Part shown: positions 1 to 9,563 of the stretch, in pieces
How the letters are laid out: each line of letters opens with the position of its first letter
Position numbering within the stretch: position 1 is the stretch's first letter
Source: Corynebacterium ulcerans
Lineage (GTDB): Bacteria; Actinomycetota; Actinomycetes; Mycobacteriales; Mycobacteriaceae
Length of the DNA: 64,000 nt
Direction: 5' to 3'
Assembly: GCF_900187135.1 (NCBI RefSeq)
Contig: NZ_LT906443.1
Span: forward strand, 248,001-312,000
Notes under the pieces: model-generated
The model's database searches: none
What the model was told of the DNA's origin: nothing
Seen by the model: the letters and a program-made list of their open reading frames with translations, nothing else
Position numbers and translations under genes: made by a program

Positions 1-1963
1 GTTCAAAGAGGGGCATTGCGGCTAAAGCCTCAGCGCGAGCATCCTTTGCACTGCTGGCGGATACGCCCTCGAAGAGCTGCATAAAAGTTTGCAGAGGATC
101 GTAATCCGCGGTACGCCTGTCATAAACCATGTCCAGAGCCACACGACGCTGCTCCTCATCTATCTTGTTCATCGGCAGAATCTTGGAGCTGTGCGCAATA
201 GCCGAATCGAGACCAACACCGATGCATTCGTTGAGGAAAACTGAATTAAGGACTTGCCGGGCCGCGGGGTTCAAGCCAAATGAGATATTAGAGAGCCCTA
301 GCGTCGTGTGGATACGCGGATAACGCTTCTTTAGCTCTCGAATCGCCTCAATGGTCTCAATACCATCCCGACGAGTTTCTTCTTGCCCGGTAGAAATAGG
401 AAAAGTGAGGCAATCGACGATGATGTCATCTTCTTTGAGCCCCCAGGTCTGAGTTATATCCGTAATGAGGCGTTCTGCGATGGCAAGCTTTTGAGCAGCT
501 GTACGCGCCTGGCCTTCCTCGTCGATCGTAAGCGCTACTACCGCAGCCCCGTGTTGCTTAACCAAGCGCATAATCCGCTGATACCTGGAGTCGGGGCCAT
601 CACCGTCTTCAAAGTTAACCGAGTTCACAGCACAGCGACCACCCAAGTGCTCAAGACCGACTTGAATAACACCAGGCTCTGTTGAGTCAATCATGATCGG
701 CAGCGTCGAACTTGTGGAGAGCAACGACGCTAGCTGGGCCATATCTTGCCGCCCATCGCGGCCTACGTAGTCCACGCATAGGTCGAGCATGTGCGCACCA
801 TCGCGTGTCTGCTGCTTGGCAATATCAACGCAGGTCTCCCAATCCGCTGCCAACATCGCTTCACGGAATGCTTTAGAACCATTCGCGTTGGTGCGTTCTC
901 CGATCATCGTGATGCCAGTATCTTGAGTAAGGTTCACGCTGGTGTAGAGAGAAGATACGGCATCCCCCACCACTGGGTTTCGCTGTGCTTGCTGAGCTGC
1001 AGGGACGTTAGCCGTTCCAACAATAGCGTCCCGAACCGCTGAGATATGGGACGGCGTGGTACCGCAACACCCTCCAACCATGCTGAGCCCATAATCGTTA
1101 ACAAAACCTTTGAGCGCCGCTGCCAACTCCCGAGCAGAAAGTGGATATTCGGCACCATTTTTGCCGAGCACAGGCAAGCCTGCATTGGGCATCACAGAGA
1201 TCGGAATGCTTGCATTGCGAGAAAGGAAGCGAAGATGCTCACTCATCTCGTCGGGCCCAGTCGCACAGTTGAGACCGATCATGTCTATCCCCAGTGGTTC
1301 AAGAGCAGTGAGCGCAGCCCCAATTTCGGAACCTAAAAGCATGGTCCCTGTGGTCTCTACTGTTACATGACACACAATAGGGATCTTGATCCCTATTTTT
1401 TCAAATGCCTGCTGGCAGCCATGAATAGCAGCTTTAACCTGAAGCAGATCCTGGGCAGTTTCAACCAGAATGGCGTCGGCACCACCTTCAACCATCCCTA
1501 TAGCGGCTTCGGCATAGTACTCGCGCAGCTCTTCAAAAGGCGCATGACCAAGGGACGGAAGTTTGGTTCCGGGCCCCATAGAGCCAAGGACAAAACGACG
1601 AAGGCCATCGCGGCCGGGGCCGAGTTCGTCGGCAACAGCGCGAGCTATTCGAACGCCCTCATAAGCAAGCTCACGGCACCTCTCTGCGATCCCGTAATCG
1701 GCAAGGTTGGGAAGGTTGCAGCCAAAGGTATTTGTTTCAACGAGATCAGCGCCAGCTTCAAAATATGAACGATGGATCCGAGCTACGACATCTGGACGCG
1801 TAACATTAAGAATCTCATTGCAACCTTCCAGACCAAGGAAGTCTTTATCCACATCGAGGTCAAATACTTGTAGCTGTGTTCCCATGGCTCCATCACCGAT
1901 GAGAACGCGGTCTTTCATTGCGTCAAGAAAATCTGTGCGGAAAGGTATAGTTGCTGTAGTCAT
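1..1963 (-). CDS. metH: Methionine synthase, cobalamin-dependent (5' part, cut by window edge)
   Basis: Transfers a methyl group from methyl-tetrahydrofolate through cobalamin to homocysteine, the last step of methionine synthesis. About 654 codons are visible from the ATG at 1961-1963; the cobalamin-binding and reactivation domains lie outside the window. The N-terminal homocysteine-binding barrel carries the zinc cysteines in LNCATGP and GGCCGTTP. It is followed by the pterin-binding domain, with GERTNANGSKAF and DMLDLCVDYVGRDG-like segments. The frame stays open to base 2. The gene is transcribed away from its neighbours, with about 100 bp of upstream sequence holding a weak McbR-like half-site. 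Identity is confident; only the truncation limits the call. Confidence 0.96.
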   Translation of the reverse strand, partial: MTTATIPFRTDFLDAMKDRVLIGDGAMGTQLQVFDLDVDKDFLGLEGCNEILNVTRPDVVARIHRSYFEAGADLVETNTFGCNLPNLADYGIAERCRELAYEGVRIARAVADELGPGRDGLRRFVLGSMGPGTKLPSLGHAPFEELREYYAEAAIGMVEGGADAILVETAQDLLQVKAAIHGCQQAFEKIGIKIPIVCHVTVETTGTMLLGSEIGAALTALEPLGIDMIGLNCATGPDEMSEHLRFLSRNASIPISVMPNAGLPVLGKNGAEYPLSARELAAALKGFVNDYGLSMVGGCCGTTPSHISAVRDAIVGTANVPAAQQAQRNPVVGDAVSSLYTSVNLTQDTGITMIGERTNANGSKAFREAMLAADWETCVDIAKQQTRDGAHMLDLCVDYVGRDGRQDMAQLASLLSTSSTLPIMIDSTEPGVIQVGLEHLGGRCAVNSVNFEDGDGPDSRYQRIMRLVKQHGAAVVALTIDEEGQARTAAQKLAIAERLITDITQTWGLKEDDIIVDCLTFPISTGQEETRRDGIETIEAIRELKKRYPRIHTTLGLSNISFGLNPAARQVLNSVFLNECIGVGLDSAIAHSSKILPMNKIDEEQRRVALDMVYDRRTADYDPLQTFMQLFEGVSASSAKDARAEALAAMPLFE

Positions 1964-1967
1964 TGAG

Positions 1968-1983
1968 TAGACAGCTTAGTACG
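1968..1983 (-). promoter_or_regulatory. Weak McbR-like half-site at metH start
   Basis: TAGAC, six bases, then GTACG lies just upstream of the metH start. The published corynebacterial McbR motif is TAGAC-N6-GTCTA. The left half is exact but only two of five bases match on the right. Its position next to a methionine gene is the main support, so this is tentative. Confidence 0.25.
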
Positions 1984-2065
1984 TATTATGTGAACTGAGT
2001 CAATATTTTATAGCGAGATGATGCTTTATATTCATCAAGAGACTCCGGATCGCATACTCAATCAG

Positions 2066-2506
2066 CTAATCTTCATCTTCCAACGCGATAGCTTCTTCAT
2101 AGGTGGGTAAATCTGCTATTTCTTCGGCGGTTAATCCTATGTCCTCTGCGGCTTTTTCAATGATGTGCTGGAGGTCGGCATATTCTTCTGTCTCTATGAC
2201 GGCATATCCGTATGCGTGATTGACTGCATCAATATCGCTAAACAACACACCGACCCGCGCCACAAAGTCTAAGTGAGCAAGGGATGCAATCTGATCTTTA
2301 GAACGACTATTACTATGCCGAGCCATCGGGATAAGTGATTGGGCAAAATCTTGAAAAAACGCATCAATCTCAGATACTGCGCTTACCTCAAATGGCGGTT
2401 CCCACCACTCTAATTCGTCTTTTTGAAGGTAGCTTCCGGTGGCAAAAGCACGGAGATCTGAAATAAATTCAGCAATACTATCCTCGCACTGAAATCGAGA
2501 TGTCAT
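2066..2506 (-). CDS. Small acidic protein of unknown function
   Basis: A 146-residue, strongly acidic, soluble-looking protein with no signal peptide or membrane segment. The first half contains ELEWWEPPFEVSAVSEIDAFF and the C-terminus ends in an acidic tail (YEEAIALEDED). I do not recognise a family; a mostly helical fold seems likely from composition. It sits between metH and mshC on the same strand, 64 bp downstream of the mshC stop, so it could be cotranscribed with mshC. The reading frame is credible because no competing frame is longer and codon use resembles the neighbours. No function can be proposed. Confidence 0.7.
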   Translation of the reverse strand: MTSRFQCEDSIAEFISDLRAFATGSYLQKDELEWWEPPFEVSAVSEIDAFFQDFAQSLIPMARHSNSRSKDQIASLAHLDFVARVGVLFSDIDAVNHAYGYAVIETEEYADLQHIIEKAAEDIGLTAEEIADLPTYEEAIALEDED

Positions 2507-2570
2507 TCTTCCTCATCGTCTTAGCCGATATATGTTTGTTTTTGCTGTTTAAAGCAGTTCGGAGCAAGGA

Positions 2571-3830
2571 CTAGATTTTCACGCCTAAAAGAGCGTCTAA
2601 GGCACATGCCACCAGATCGCCGGCTGCAGTTCTTCCATGAGAAGATTCGTTCTTGTCTGTTGTTCCTACTGTGTTTGCCCATGTATCTACGGCCTCAAGC
2701 ACCTTCGGGGTATCAAGGTCTTGGGACAGGCGGATCCTGATGTTGTGTACGAGATCTTGGACCGCTTCCAGATCTGTTGCTGCATTTGCGGCATTAATCC
2801 ATAGTTCTCTGCGCTTTTCTGCGTCAGAAAGAATCTCATCAGACCATTCACGCGGAGCCCGATAGTGGCCAGAGTACAGACCAAGGCGGATAGCAGAAGG
2901 ATGATGCCCATCGGCTGTGAGCTGAGATACAAAGACTAGATTGCCTAAAGACTTGCTCATTTTAGTGCCGTCCAAGGCGATCATTCCGGTATGCACGTAG
3001 TGGTTAGCCATCCTGTGCACATGATGGGTTGCTTCCGCGTGTGCAGCAGAAAACTCATGATGCGGAAAGATCAGATCGGAACCTCCGCCCTGGATAGCAA
3101 AATGATGCCCAAGCCTATTGGTAGCGATCGCAGAGCACTCGATATGCCATCCAGGACGTCCTGCACCAAAAGGAGCCTCCCAGGAAGGCTCACCTTCACG
3201 TGCAGATCGCCAGATTAATGCATCGAGGGGATCTTTTTTCCCCGGGCGCTCAGGATCGCCGCCCCTTTCTGCAAAGAATTCCTCCATGAGGGCACGCGAA
3301 TAATTAGATTCATACCCAAAATGGTTCGTCGCAGAGATCGAGGCATAGATATCGCGGTATTGATCGACCTCAACGATGTAAGCGGAACCGTTGTTCAACA
3401 GAGTCTGGACCATCTCGATGACTTCATCGATTGATTCCATCGCTCCCACGTAGTCACGGGGTGGAACCACGGATAAGGCTTCCATGTCTGAGCGAAAAAG
3501 GTTTATCTGGTCAGTGCCCAGTTCTTGCCAGCTCACACCGTCGCGTTCCGCACGTTCGAAAAGCGGGTCGTCCACATCCGTAATATTTTGCACAAAATGG
3601 ACGGTGTGGCCGGCGTCGATAAGCTGCCGGTTAATGAGATCAAACGCGAGGTATGTCGCTGCATGCCCTAGGTGCGTGGAGTCATAAGGAGTAATGCCAC
3701 ACACATACACACCGACTTCCCCATTACTGCAGTCCACCGGCTTAATCACGCGGTCAGCTGTGTCGTACAGGGAAAGCGCTACTTTTTCTCCCGGTACAGC
3801 TGGGATTTTTGGTGCGGGCCATGATTTCAT
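2571..3830 (-). CDS. mshC: Cysteine:GlcN-Ins ligase, mycothiol synthesis
   Basis: ATP-dependent ligase joining cysteine to 1-D-myo-inosityl-glucosamine, the third step of mycothiol (the actinobacterial thiol) synthesis. The 419-residue protein is a class I cysteinyl-tRNA synthetase relative: the HIGH-type motif appears as THLGHA after CGITPYDS, and the KMSKS loop as [10 protein letters not shown]. It lacks the tRNA anticodon-binding tail of CysS. I chose the ATG at 3830 over the in-frame GTG at 3854 because family members begin MxSWPxP and because TATTCT stands seven bases before this ATG, implying a leaderless transcript. The uppP gene lies upstream on the same strand. Confidence 0.93.
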   Translation of the reverse strand: MKSWPAPKIPAVPGEKVALSLYDTADRVIKPVDCSNGEVGVYVCGITPYDSTHLGHAATYLAFDLINRQLIDAGHTVHFVQNITDVDDPLFERAERDGVSWQELGTDQINLFRSDMEALSVVPPRDYVGAMESIDEVIEMVQTLLNNGSAYIVEVDQYRDIYASISATNHFGYESNYSRALMEEFFAERGGDPERPGKKDPLDALIWRSAREGEPSWEAPFGAGRPGWHIECSAIATNRLGHHFAIQGGGSDLIFPHHEFSAAHAEATHHVHRMANHYVHTGMIALDGTKMSKSLGNLVFVSQLTADGHHPSAIRLGLYSGHYRAPREWSDEILSDAEKRRELWINAANAATDLEAVQDLVHNIRIRLSQDLDTPKVLEAVDTWANTVGTTDKNESSHGRTAAGDLVACALDALLGVKI

Positions 3831-3837
3831 GGCAACC

Positions 3838-3843
3838 AGAATA
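3838..3843 (-). promoter_or_regulatory. Probable -10 box of leaderless mshC mRNA
   Basis: TATTCT on the minus strand ends seven bases before the mshC ATG, which would place transcription start at or next to the start codon. No Shine-Dalgarno sequence is seen before that ATG. Confidence 0.45.
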
Positions 3844-3903
3844 ACCGCTATCACTGCTCTTGACCGAACTCAATGCGGCCCAGAGCACTCCTTAACGTAG
3901 AAA

Positions 3904-3928
3904 ACGTGCCTGTTGCGAGCAGGCACGT
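3904..3928 (-). terminator. Terminator after uppP
   Basis: Nine-base inverted repeat ACGTGCCTG / CAGGCACGT with a 7-nt loop, followed on the minus strand by TTTTCTACG. It lies 17 bp past the uppP stop and separates uppP from mshC. Confidence 0.75.
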
Positions 3929-3944
3929 GATCTTTCAATGCTGT

Positions 3945-4832
3945 TTAAGCAGCAAGAACTCCAGTAGCAAGCAGTCCCATGACTAGCAATCCAACGGGGA
4001 TACGGTACACCGCGAACCAGCTAAATGAGTGGTTACCCACGAACTTAAGCAGCCACGCGATGGATGCATACCCCAGCACAAAAGCAATGCCCGTTCCCAC
4101 CAGTAGCTGCATTCCCGATGCGGCTTGGCCGGCATCAGGGGCAAAGGCGTCGGGAAGCGAAAACAGCCCGGAACCCAATACCGCAGGAATTGCCAACAAG
4201 AAGCTAAAGCGCGTAGCAACCTCGCGGTCGAGCCCTACAAAGAGACCAGCAGAGACCGTTCCACCAGAGCGGGAGACTCCTGGAATCAATGCGAGACACT
4301 GCGCAAGGCCCATGATTATGGCGTCTTTCATCGTCAATTCTTCAAAGTTACGTTTCTTCGATCCGAATTTTTCGGCAGCGATGAAGACGAATGAAAAGAG
4401 AATGAGCACCGTTGCTGTGATCCACAGATTACGAAATGCGTCACGGATGAGATCTTTAGCCAAAACACCAATGATGACCACGGGAAGAGTTCCTACGATC
4501 ACCATCCACCCCATGCGGTAGTCAAAACCGCGTGCATCCTTATTGAATAAGCCTCGGAACCAACCAGCGACAATCTTTGCAATGTCCTTAGCAAAGTACA
4601 CCAGCACTGCAAGTTCTGTTCCGAGTTGGACTACTGCTGTAAAGCTTGCCCCAGCATCCTCCCCCCAAAAAAGTTGGGAGATAATTCGCAGATGGCCAGA
4701 AGAGCTGATCGGCAAGAACTCAGTAAGCCCCTGCACAATCGATAAAACAATGGTTTGCGCCCAAGATATTTGATCTGCAGAAGCTGCAGAAACCGTCGAC
4801 ACGCTGTCGGCAAGGATGATCGATTCAGTCAC
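3945..4832 (-). CDS. uppP: Undecaprenyl-diphosphatase UppP/BacA
   Basis: Integral membrane phosphatase that recycles C55-PP to the lipid carrier C55-P used for peptidoglycan and arabinogalactan assembly; loss or overexpression alters bacitracin sensitivity in this family. The 295-residue protein has the two signatures [17 protein letters not shown] near residue 40 and [15 protein letters not shown] near residue 190, and about eight hydrophobic segments. The first 20 residues before SWAQTIV are longer than many homologues, and no good ribosome site precedes the ATG at 4832, so a shorter start (GTG at 4802) is possible. It diverges from an aldo/keto reductase-like gene only 27 bp away. Confidence 0.94.
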   Translation of the reverse strand: MTESIILADSVSTVSAASADQISWAQTIVLSIVQGLTEFLPISSSGHLRIISQLFWGEDAGASFTAVVQLGTELAVLVYFAKDIAKIVAGWFRGLFNKDARGFDYRMGWMVIVGTLPVVIIGVLAKDLIRDAFRNLWITATVLILFSFVFIAAEKFGSKKRNFEELTMKDAIIMGLAQCLALIPGVSRSGGTVSAGLFVGLDREVATRFSFLLAIPAVLGSGLFSLPDAFAPDAGQAASGMQLLVGTGIAFVLGYASIAWLLKFVGNHSFSWFAVYRIPVGLLVMGLLATGVLAA

Positions 4833-4844
4833 AAAGAATCACCG

Positions 4845-4852
4845 TACTCTAC
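4845..4852. promoter_or_regulatory. Overlapping divergent -10 boxes (uppP / AKR-like gene)
   Basis: The start codons of the divergent genes are 27 bp apart. TACTCT (plus, 4845-4850) and TAGAGT (minus, 4852-4847) are both acceptable TANNNT -10 hexamers and overlap by four bases. The plus-strand box would give a leaderless or near-leaderless mRNA at GTG 4854 or ATG 4860. Confidence 0.4.
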
Positions 4853-4859
4853 TGTGGAG

Positions 4860-5762
4860 ATGGTGAGAGAAGCAACAGTCGGTTCAAGCGGGTTAAGAGT
4901 GTCTACTTTAGGGCTCGGTACAACAACATGGGGACGTAGCACTCCCGAATCGGAGGCTACGGAGATACTCAAAGTTTTCCGCAACGCAGGTGGGACGCTT
5001 ATCGACGTCTCCCCCAGCGCTGTTGACATCATTGCGCGTCAGCTCGTCACCGACCGCCATGAGTTTGTTGTCTCTGTAAGCAGCGGCGTAAATCCTGCGG
5101 CGCCTTTTGGACAACGAGTAGATTGCTCACGACGTAATCTATTGCACCAATTGGACACCACCTTGCAGCGCTTAAACACGGATTATATAGATCTATGGAA
5201 TGTGGGCTATTGGGATCCGCATACCCCACCAGATGAAGTCGCCGACACCCTTGCGCATATGATCCAAGTGGGTAAAGTGCGTTATGCGGGCGTGCGTGGC
5301 TACAACGGTTGGCAGCTTGCTGTAACACGTCACCGCGATATCATTTCTGCGCAGGCTCCTTATAACTTATTGCAGCGTTCTATTGAGACTGACCTACTGC
5401 CTGCTGCTCAATATTTGGGTGTTGGAGTTATAGCCGGCGCACCTTTAGCTCAGGGAGTACTCAGCGGTCAGTACCGCAGGAATATTCCTGGTACCTCACG
5501 CGCTGCTTCTCCCGAGGTCTATGCAGATGTGCATGGCTTAATCCCCGAAAGCCACGCCGTAGTCGAAGCTTTAAAGACTGCCGCTGAGGGGCTAGGTATC
5601 TCCACGGCTATCACGGCAGCCTCGTGGGTCCTTAGTCAACCGGGTATTAGCGCTATGATTGCGACTCCTCGCACAACGCATCATTGCCGAGAACTCATTA
5701 CGAGCGCGGACGTAACCATTCCTCGTACAATCTCCAAGGCTTTTGACGATGTAACCCTCTAA
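4860..5762 (+). CDS. Aldo/keto reductase-like protein lacking catalytic residues
   Basis: A 300-residue protein with the AKR barrel pattern: GLRVSTLGLGTTTWG at the N-terminus, RLNTDYIDLW near residue 105, GKVRYAGVRGYNGWQL, and the NADPH-loop region near the C-terminus. Three of four catalytic positions are not conserved: the DTADxYG segment reads DVSPSAVD (Tyr replaced by Ala54), the Lys of TKxG is Ser75, and the His of the DLYQxHxxD segment is Gly116; only Asp49 remains. It may bind nucleotide or act as a regulatory pseudoenzyme rather than reduce carbonyls (inference). Start: ATG 4860 or GTG 4854; GGAG is too close to ATG 4860 to decide. Confidence 0.8.
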   Translation: MVREATVGSSGLRVSTLGLGTTTWGRSTPESEATEILKVFRNAGGTLIDVSPSAVDIIARQLVTDRHEFVVSVSSGVNPAAPFGQRVDCSRRNLLHQLDTTLQRLNTDYIDLWNVGYWDPHTPPDEVADTLAHMIQVGKVRYAGVRGYNGWQLAVTRHRDIISAQAPYNLLQRSIETDLLPAAQYLGVGVIAGAPLAQGVLSGQYRRNIPGTSRAASPEVYADVHGLIPESHAVVEALKTAAEGLGISTAITAASWVLSQPGISAMIATPRTTHHCRELITSADVTIPRTISKAFDDVTL

Positions 5763-5868
5763 TCGAGTCATCGTACCTGTCCTCGTACCTGGCTGAATAT
5801 GCGCTTTTCTCACTCAAGCACAAAACAGGGGCAAAGATGCGGGGTCATATGGCGTTATCAGGAGCTAC

Positions 5869-6909
5869 ATGCTGGTAGGGTCATTCTGTGTGAGAAACGC
5901 ACAGAGCACGTCGGGAGTCCAAAGAACTGCGATCGCGGGGCTGCTCGCACTATCTTTAAGCCTTGTTGCTTGTACGAAAGAAAATGGTCCTAATCCACAA
6001 GATTCCGGGGTACAAGGAAATGCGACGGCACAAAAGTCACCGGCTTCTTCCTCGCCGTCAGGACAGGTTATTCCTTTTGCATCCATCCTAGGGATGCAAA
6101 AGGCTGGGGATATCCTTGCTGTGAGAGAAAAAACTGTGCTTCACGTGGGGCCTACCAAAGCTTTTTATGAGGGAACCCAAACAAAGATTGATGTACAAGA
6201 AGCCTGCGGTGCGCTCACTGCAACTGCCCAGGAATTTATCCTCCCATGCCCCGATGGAGTGCATGTTGTCCATGCTCGGACTCCTGATACTCATGATGTG
6301 GCCACTCAAGAGCCCGCAACAGTCGCGGCTAAAACGACAAGCGGAGAGATCATCGCGGGCGACTCAGATACAGCGAGTTTGAAAGTGTATCGCAGCGATA
6401 AAGCCCCCCAGAGCATCAAGACAGAATTCATCACCAACCAGATTGTTGCTATACCTGTGGATGGTCAGCCTGATGCCGTGGCTCGCGTCAACAATGAACA
6501 TACCATCATTCAGGATATTCACTGGTCAGAAGGTAAAAGTGGTGCTCTGTTGCGTGTCGGACGCGGGGTCGGACAGATTGCTCCCGCTGAACAATCAATT
6601 CTCTTAGCGTCCGACACTATTGGCGGCCAGCTGATGGTGTATGGCGCAGAAGAAGTGATCAGACTTCATCAGTCCTCTCCCGTAGGAGTAAGCCCATGGG
6701 CGGTAGCTTGGGATAAAAAGAATCAACAGGCGTGGGTGAGCACGACCTCTGATAACAAGCTAACTGCGTATAGCATTTCAAGCGGAACTGCAGAGCCGAA
6801 GCGCCATTATTCCTCCGTTGCGGACGTGCATTCGATGGTGGTGCTTGACGACGCCACCGTGATTGCAGGTTCTGCTACCGGTGACGGTCTCCAAATAATT
6901 AAACCCTAA
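5869..6909 (+). CDS. LppL-like secreted lipoprotein
   Basis: A 346-residue exported lipoprotein. The N-terminus has a hydrophobic stretch (AIAGLLALSLSLVAC) ending in a lipobox with Cys35, followed by a Ser/Pro/Gln-rich linker, so the mature protein should be tethered to the outer face of the membrane. The remainder looks like a repeated beta-strand fold, perhaps a beta-propeller (segments such as AVAWDKKNQQAWVSTTSDNK). GGAG seven bases before the ATG supports this start. The place just upstream of pyrD and near the PEBP gene matches the order LppL-PyrD-PEBP (Rv2138-Rv2139-Rv2140c) in mycobacteria. Function is unknown. Confidence 0.85.
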   Translation: MLVGSFCVRNAQSTSGVQRTAIAGLLALSLSLVACTKENGPNPQDSGVQGNATAQKSPASSSPSGQVIPFASILGMQKAGDILAVREKTVLHVGPTKAFYEGTQTKIDVQEACGALTATAQEFILPCPDGVHVVHARTPDTHDVATQEPATVAAKTTSGEIIAGDSDTASLKVYRSDKAPQSIKTEFITNQIVAIPVDGQPDAVARVNNEHTIIQDIHWSEGKSGALLRVGRGVGQIAPAEQSILLASDTIGGQLMVYGAEEVIRLHQSSPVGVSPWAVAWDKKNQQAWVSTTSDNKLTAYSISSGTAEPKRHYSSVADVHSMVVLDDATVIAGSATGDGLQIIKP

Positions 6910-6950
6910 GTTTTCATCCCCTCTTGACCAAAAGAAAGCTCATTTGATCC

Positions 6951-8063
6951 ATGTCGATCCCTCAGCATCCACTCCGTACGAAGATGTACAACCTCGCGCT
7001 CAAAGGAATGTTTACGATGTCCCCTGAGCGTATCCATGGCATCATCAGCAAGGGAATGAACGTTCTGCAGGTTGCCGGCCCTATCAACACGGCTCTGGGA
7101 AAAATTGTGGCCGTTGACGATCCAATATTGTCGCAGGAAGTCTTTGGCACCGTGTTTCCCCGCCCATTAGGTCTTGCTGCGGGCTTTGACAAAGACGGAG
7201 ATGCCCCCGATGCATGGGCTGCTGTGGGATTTGGATACGCAGAGTTGGGAACTGTGACTGCATCGCCTCAGCCTGGAAACCCTACGCCGCGTCTTTTCCG
7301 TCTACCCGCAGACAAAGCCATCCTCAACCGCATGGGTTTTAACAACGCGGGTGCGGCTCAGGTAGCTGGAAATCTACGCCGCCGTACTTCTGAAGACGTT
7401 ATCGGCATTAATATTGGCAAAACTAAAGTGGTGCCGGCGGAAAAAGCGATAGACGATTACCGCAGATCAGCCGCCTTACTTGGCGATCTCGCAGACTACC
7501 TTGTGGTCAATGTGTCATCTCCCAACACACCAGGACTAAGAGACCTACAGGCGGTTGATTCACTGCGCCCTATTTTAAAAGCCGTGCAGGAAACAACGTC
7601 TACCCCTGTACTAGTTAAAATTGCCCCGGATCTAGGTGCCGATGATATCGATGCCGTTGCAGACCTTGCTGTTGAACTAGGGCTGGACGGAATCGTAGCA
7701 ACGAACACCACCATCTCTAGAGAGGGGCTGGTCACCCCAACGCGCACTGTTGAAGATATGGGCGCAGGTGGTATTTCTGGCGCACCTCTGGCAGAACGTT
7801 CATTGGACGTGCTTCGACAGCTCTACGCCCGAGTTGGAAAAGACCTAGTCCTTATCGGTGTTGGTGGAATATCGACTCCCCAGCAAGCTTGGGAAAGAAT
7901 TGCCGCAGGCGCAACCTTATTGCAAGGTTATACGGGACTTATTTACGGTGGCCCTGATTGGATCCGGGATATACATCTTGGGATAGCTGCGCAATTGCGT
8001 GCTCATGGACTAAGCAATATTGCTGAAGCCGTAGGTTCAGAGCTTCCATGGACTCTTGACTAA
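6951..8063 (+). CDS. pyrD: Dihydroorotate dehydrogenase (quinone), class 2
   Basis: FMN enzyme oxidising dihydroorotate to orotate in pyrimidine synthesis and passing electrons to quinone. The 370-residue protein has the class 2 N-terminal amphipathic region for membrane association. The flavin/substrate motifs are [21 protein letters not shown], and [14 protein letters not shown] with the class 2 catalytic Ser, plus GVGGIS and [12 protein letters not shown] near the C-terminus for phosphate binding. Length is normal for the family. It follows the lipoprotein gene by 41 bp and may be cotranscribed. Confidence 0.96.
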   Translation: MSIPQHPLRTKMYNLALKGMFTMSPERIHGIISKGMNVLQVAGPINTALGKIVAVDDPILSQEVFGTVFPRPLGLAAGFDKDGDAPDAWAAVGFGYAELGTVTASPQPGNPTPRLFRLPADKAILNRMGFNNAGAAQVAGNLRRRTSEDVIGINIGKTKVVPAEKAIDDYRRSAALLGDLADYLVVNVSSPNTPGLRDLQAVDSLRPILKAVQETTSTPVLVKIAPDLGADDIDAVADLAVELGLDGIVATNTTISREGLVTPTRTVEDMGAGGISGAPLAERSLDVLRQLYARVGKDLVLIGVGGISTPQQAWERIAAGATLLQGYTGLIYGGPDWIRDIHLGIAAQLRAHGLSNIAEAVGSELPWTLD

Positions 8064-8085
8064 AGAATACTTACCAACCGGCGAG

Positions 8086-8319
8086 TTATTCATAATCAAC
8101 AGTAGTAATCATTCCTAGACGGCGGCGTTTTCTTAAACGCCCCGCGATCAAGAGCACAGCACCGGATACTGCAAAAAATAACGCCCCTATGCACAACACC
8201 ATAGGGCCGTTATTCTCAGTGAAGTCGTGAGCAGTAGCTTTCTTGAACCACCACGCACCAACAAACATAATTCCACTCACAATTTCGCAGAGGATTCCTG
8301 CGATTGTCCGCCCTCGCAT
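8086..8319 (-). CDS. Small membrane protein, two predicted spans
   Basis: A 77-residue protein with two hydrophobic segments (about residues 6-24 and 40-62) separated by a short loop, then a basic stretch RLRKRRRLG, which by the positive-inside rule should be cytoplasmic. I chose the ATG at 8319 because AAGG stands about eleven bases upstream; a longer frame reaching 8409 has no ribosome site and a non-hydrophobic extension. It converges on pyrD with 22 bp between stops. No family is recognised. Confidence 0.6.
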   Translation of the reverse strand: MRGRTIAGILCEIVSGIMFVGAWWFKKATAHDFTENNGPMVLCIGALFFAVSGAVLLIAGRLRKRRRLGMITTVDYE

Positions 8320-8522
8320 CAGTCTGACCCTTCGCGTTGTCCGTGGCAATGGTACATGACAGTAAAACACGACGTTATCCTGCCTATTAATTGAATGATA
8401 ACTAAGCATTAATACTGACGCAGTGTTTTGCCATGGAGGAAGAGAAAAAGAAACTAATCTTTCACTTTTCCTCCCCCAGATTGATGGAGTTTGTATCTAT
8501 AACAGGGCTAAGAGACGAAAGC

Positions 8523-8918
8523 TTACTGCTTTATGGCAGATTGCCTAACTATAAGTCCACACACAAGTGCTAAGGACCCATAAATAGGTAACCAATACTG
8601 CTCCCACACGACTATCGGTTCGGGGCTTAAAAAGCGACCGACTACCACAAGCACCAACGCCACGATAAGCGCCCCTACTTGTAGCCGCGATGCAGCCTGG
8701 TCCTTCCGGATCGTGGCAAATCCGCCAAATACTCCTGCAGCGATAACGATTAAAAGAAAACGGGCGGTTACTGCCACAGGTTCCATCCACCCTACGGTCG
8801 CTACTTGAACGAACGTGAAGATAAATAAGACAAACGCAATGGCTACGAAAGCACCTCCAACCCGTAGTCCTATCGGAATACTAGGATTTGTGGGCTGATG
8901 TGCTGAGGCCTTAGACAT
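8523..8918 (-). CDS. Four-span membrane protein of unknown function
   Basis: A 131-residue protein that is almost entirely hydrophobic after a short polar N-terminus (MSKASAHQPTNPS), with about four predicted membrane segments. The ATG at 8916-8918 overlaps the stop of the upstream PEBP-family gene by eight bases, so the two are very likely translationally coupled. A longer upstream frame would run inside the PEBP gene and is rejected. No domain is recognised. Confidence 0.72.
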   Translation of the reverse strand: MSKASAHQPTNPSIPIGLRVGGAFVAIAFVLFIFTFVQVATVGWMEPVAVTARFLLIVIAAGVFGGFATIRKDQAASRLQVGALIVALVLVVVGRFLSPEPIVVWEQYWLPIYGSLALVCGLIVRQSAIKQ

Positions 8919-9447
8919 TTTCGTACCAGCCCCAGTACACCGCTCGAGCAATTGAATGGAAATACAGGTTAAAGCCCAGAACAGTCGGCGTTGCATCGGC
9001 TGAAACATCAAGGGTCTCTACGTCTACTGCATGCACCGCAAAAAGATAACGGTGTGGGCCGTGACCTGCGGGAGGGTTTGGCCCATAATAGCCACGAATA
9101 CCTGAGTCACCCTTGAGCGTTATTACGTTTTCAATACTCCCAAGGACTTCGTCTCCTGCACCCTGAGCGAGCTCGCTAACAGTAACTGGAATATTAAAGA
9201 CAGCCCAATGCCAAAAACCTGAAGCGGTTGGGGCATCAGGATCAAAACACGTAATAGCCAGAGATTTTGTACCTTCAGGCAAATCTGACCATGAGAACTG
9301 TGGCGACAGTCCTTCTTCCGCCAAATGAATCTCCGGGATCTTTTCCCCTTCTCCAAAGGACGTGGAACTCAGAGGAAAAGACGGAAGATCTTTCAAAGGA
9401 GCATAGGGGTCAGGGCCAGGGAAACGGGAATCTACATAGGTACTCAT
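8911..9447 (-). CDS. YbhB/YbcL-family PEBP protein
   Basis: A 178-residue phosphatidylethanolamine-binding-protein family member, cytosolic (no signal peptide). The ligand-pocket signature is present: ITCFDPDAPTASGFWHWAVF around residue 65 and GYYGPNPPAGHGPHRYLFAV around residue 120. In mycobacteria the homologue (TB18.6, Rv2140c) also lies beside pyrD; the ligand and role are not established here. It overlaps the following membrane-protein gene by eight bases. Confidence 0.92.
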   Translation of the reverse strand: MSTYVDSRFPGPDPYAPLKDLPSFPLSSTSFGEGEKIPEIHLAEEGLSPQFSWSDLPEGTKSLAITCFDPDAPTASGFWHWAVFNIPVTVSELAQGAGDEVLGSIENVITLKGDSGIRGYYGPNPPAGHGPHRYLFAVHAVDVETLDVSADATPTVLGFNLYFHSIARAVYWGWYENV

Positions 9448-9563
9448 GTGGTCATTTTTACCTGAACATTTGTCTCACGGCTATGAAAGCTGTCTCTATT
9501 TATAGTTTAGAGAACCCTCGCACACCTGAGCTGACCCCAGCGGCGTCAATAAGCGTGAATGTT

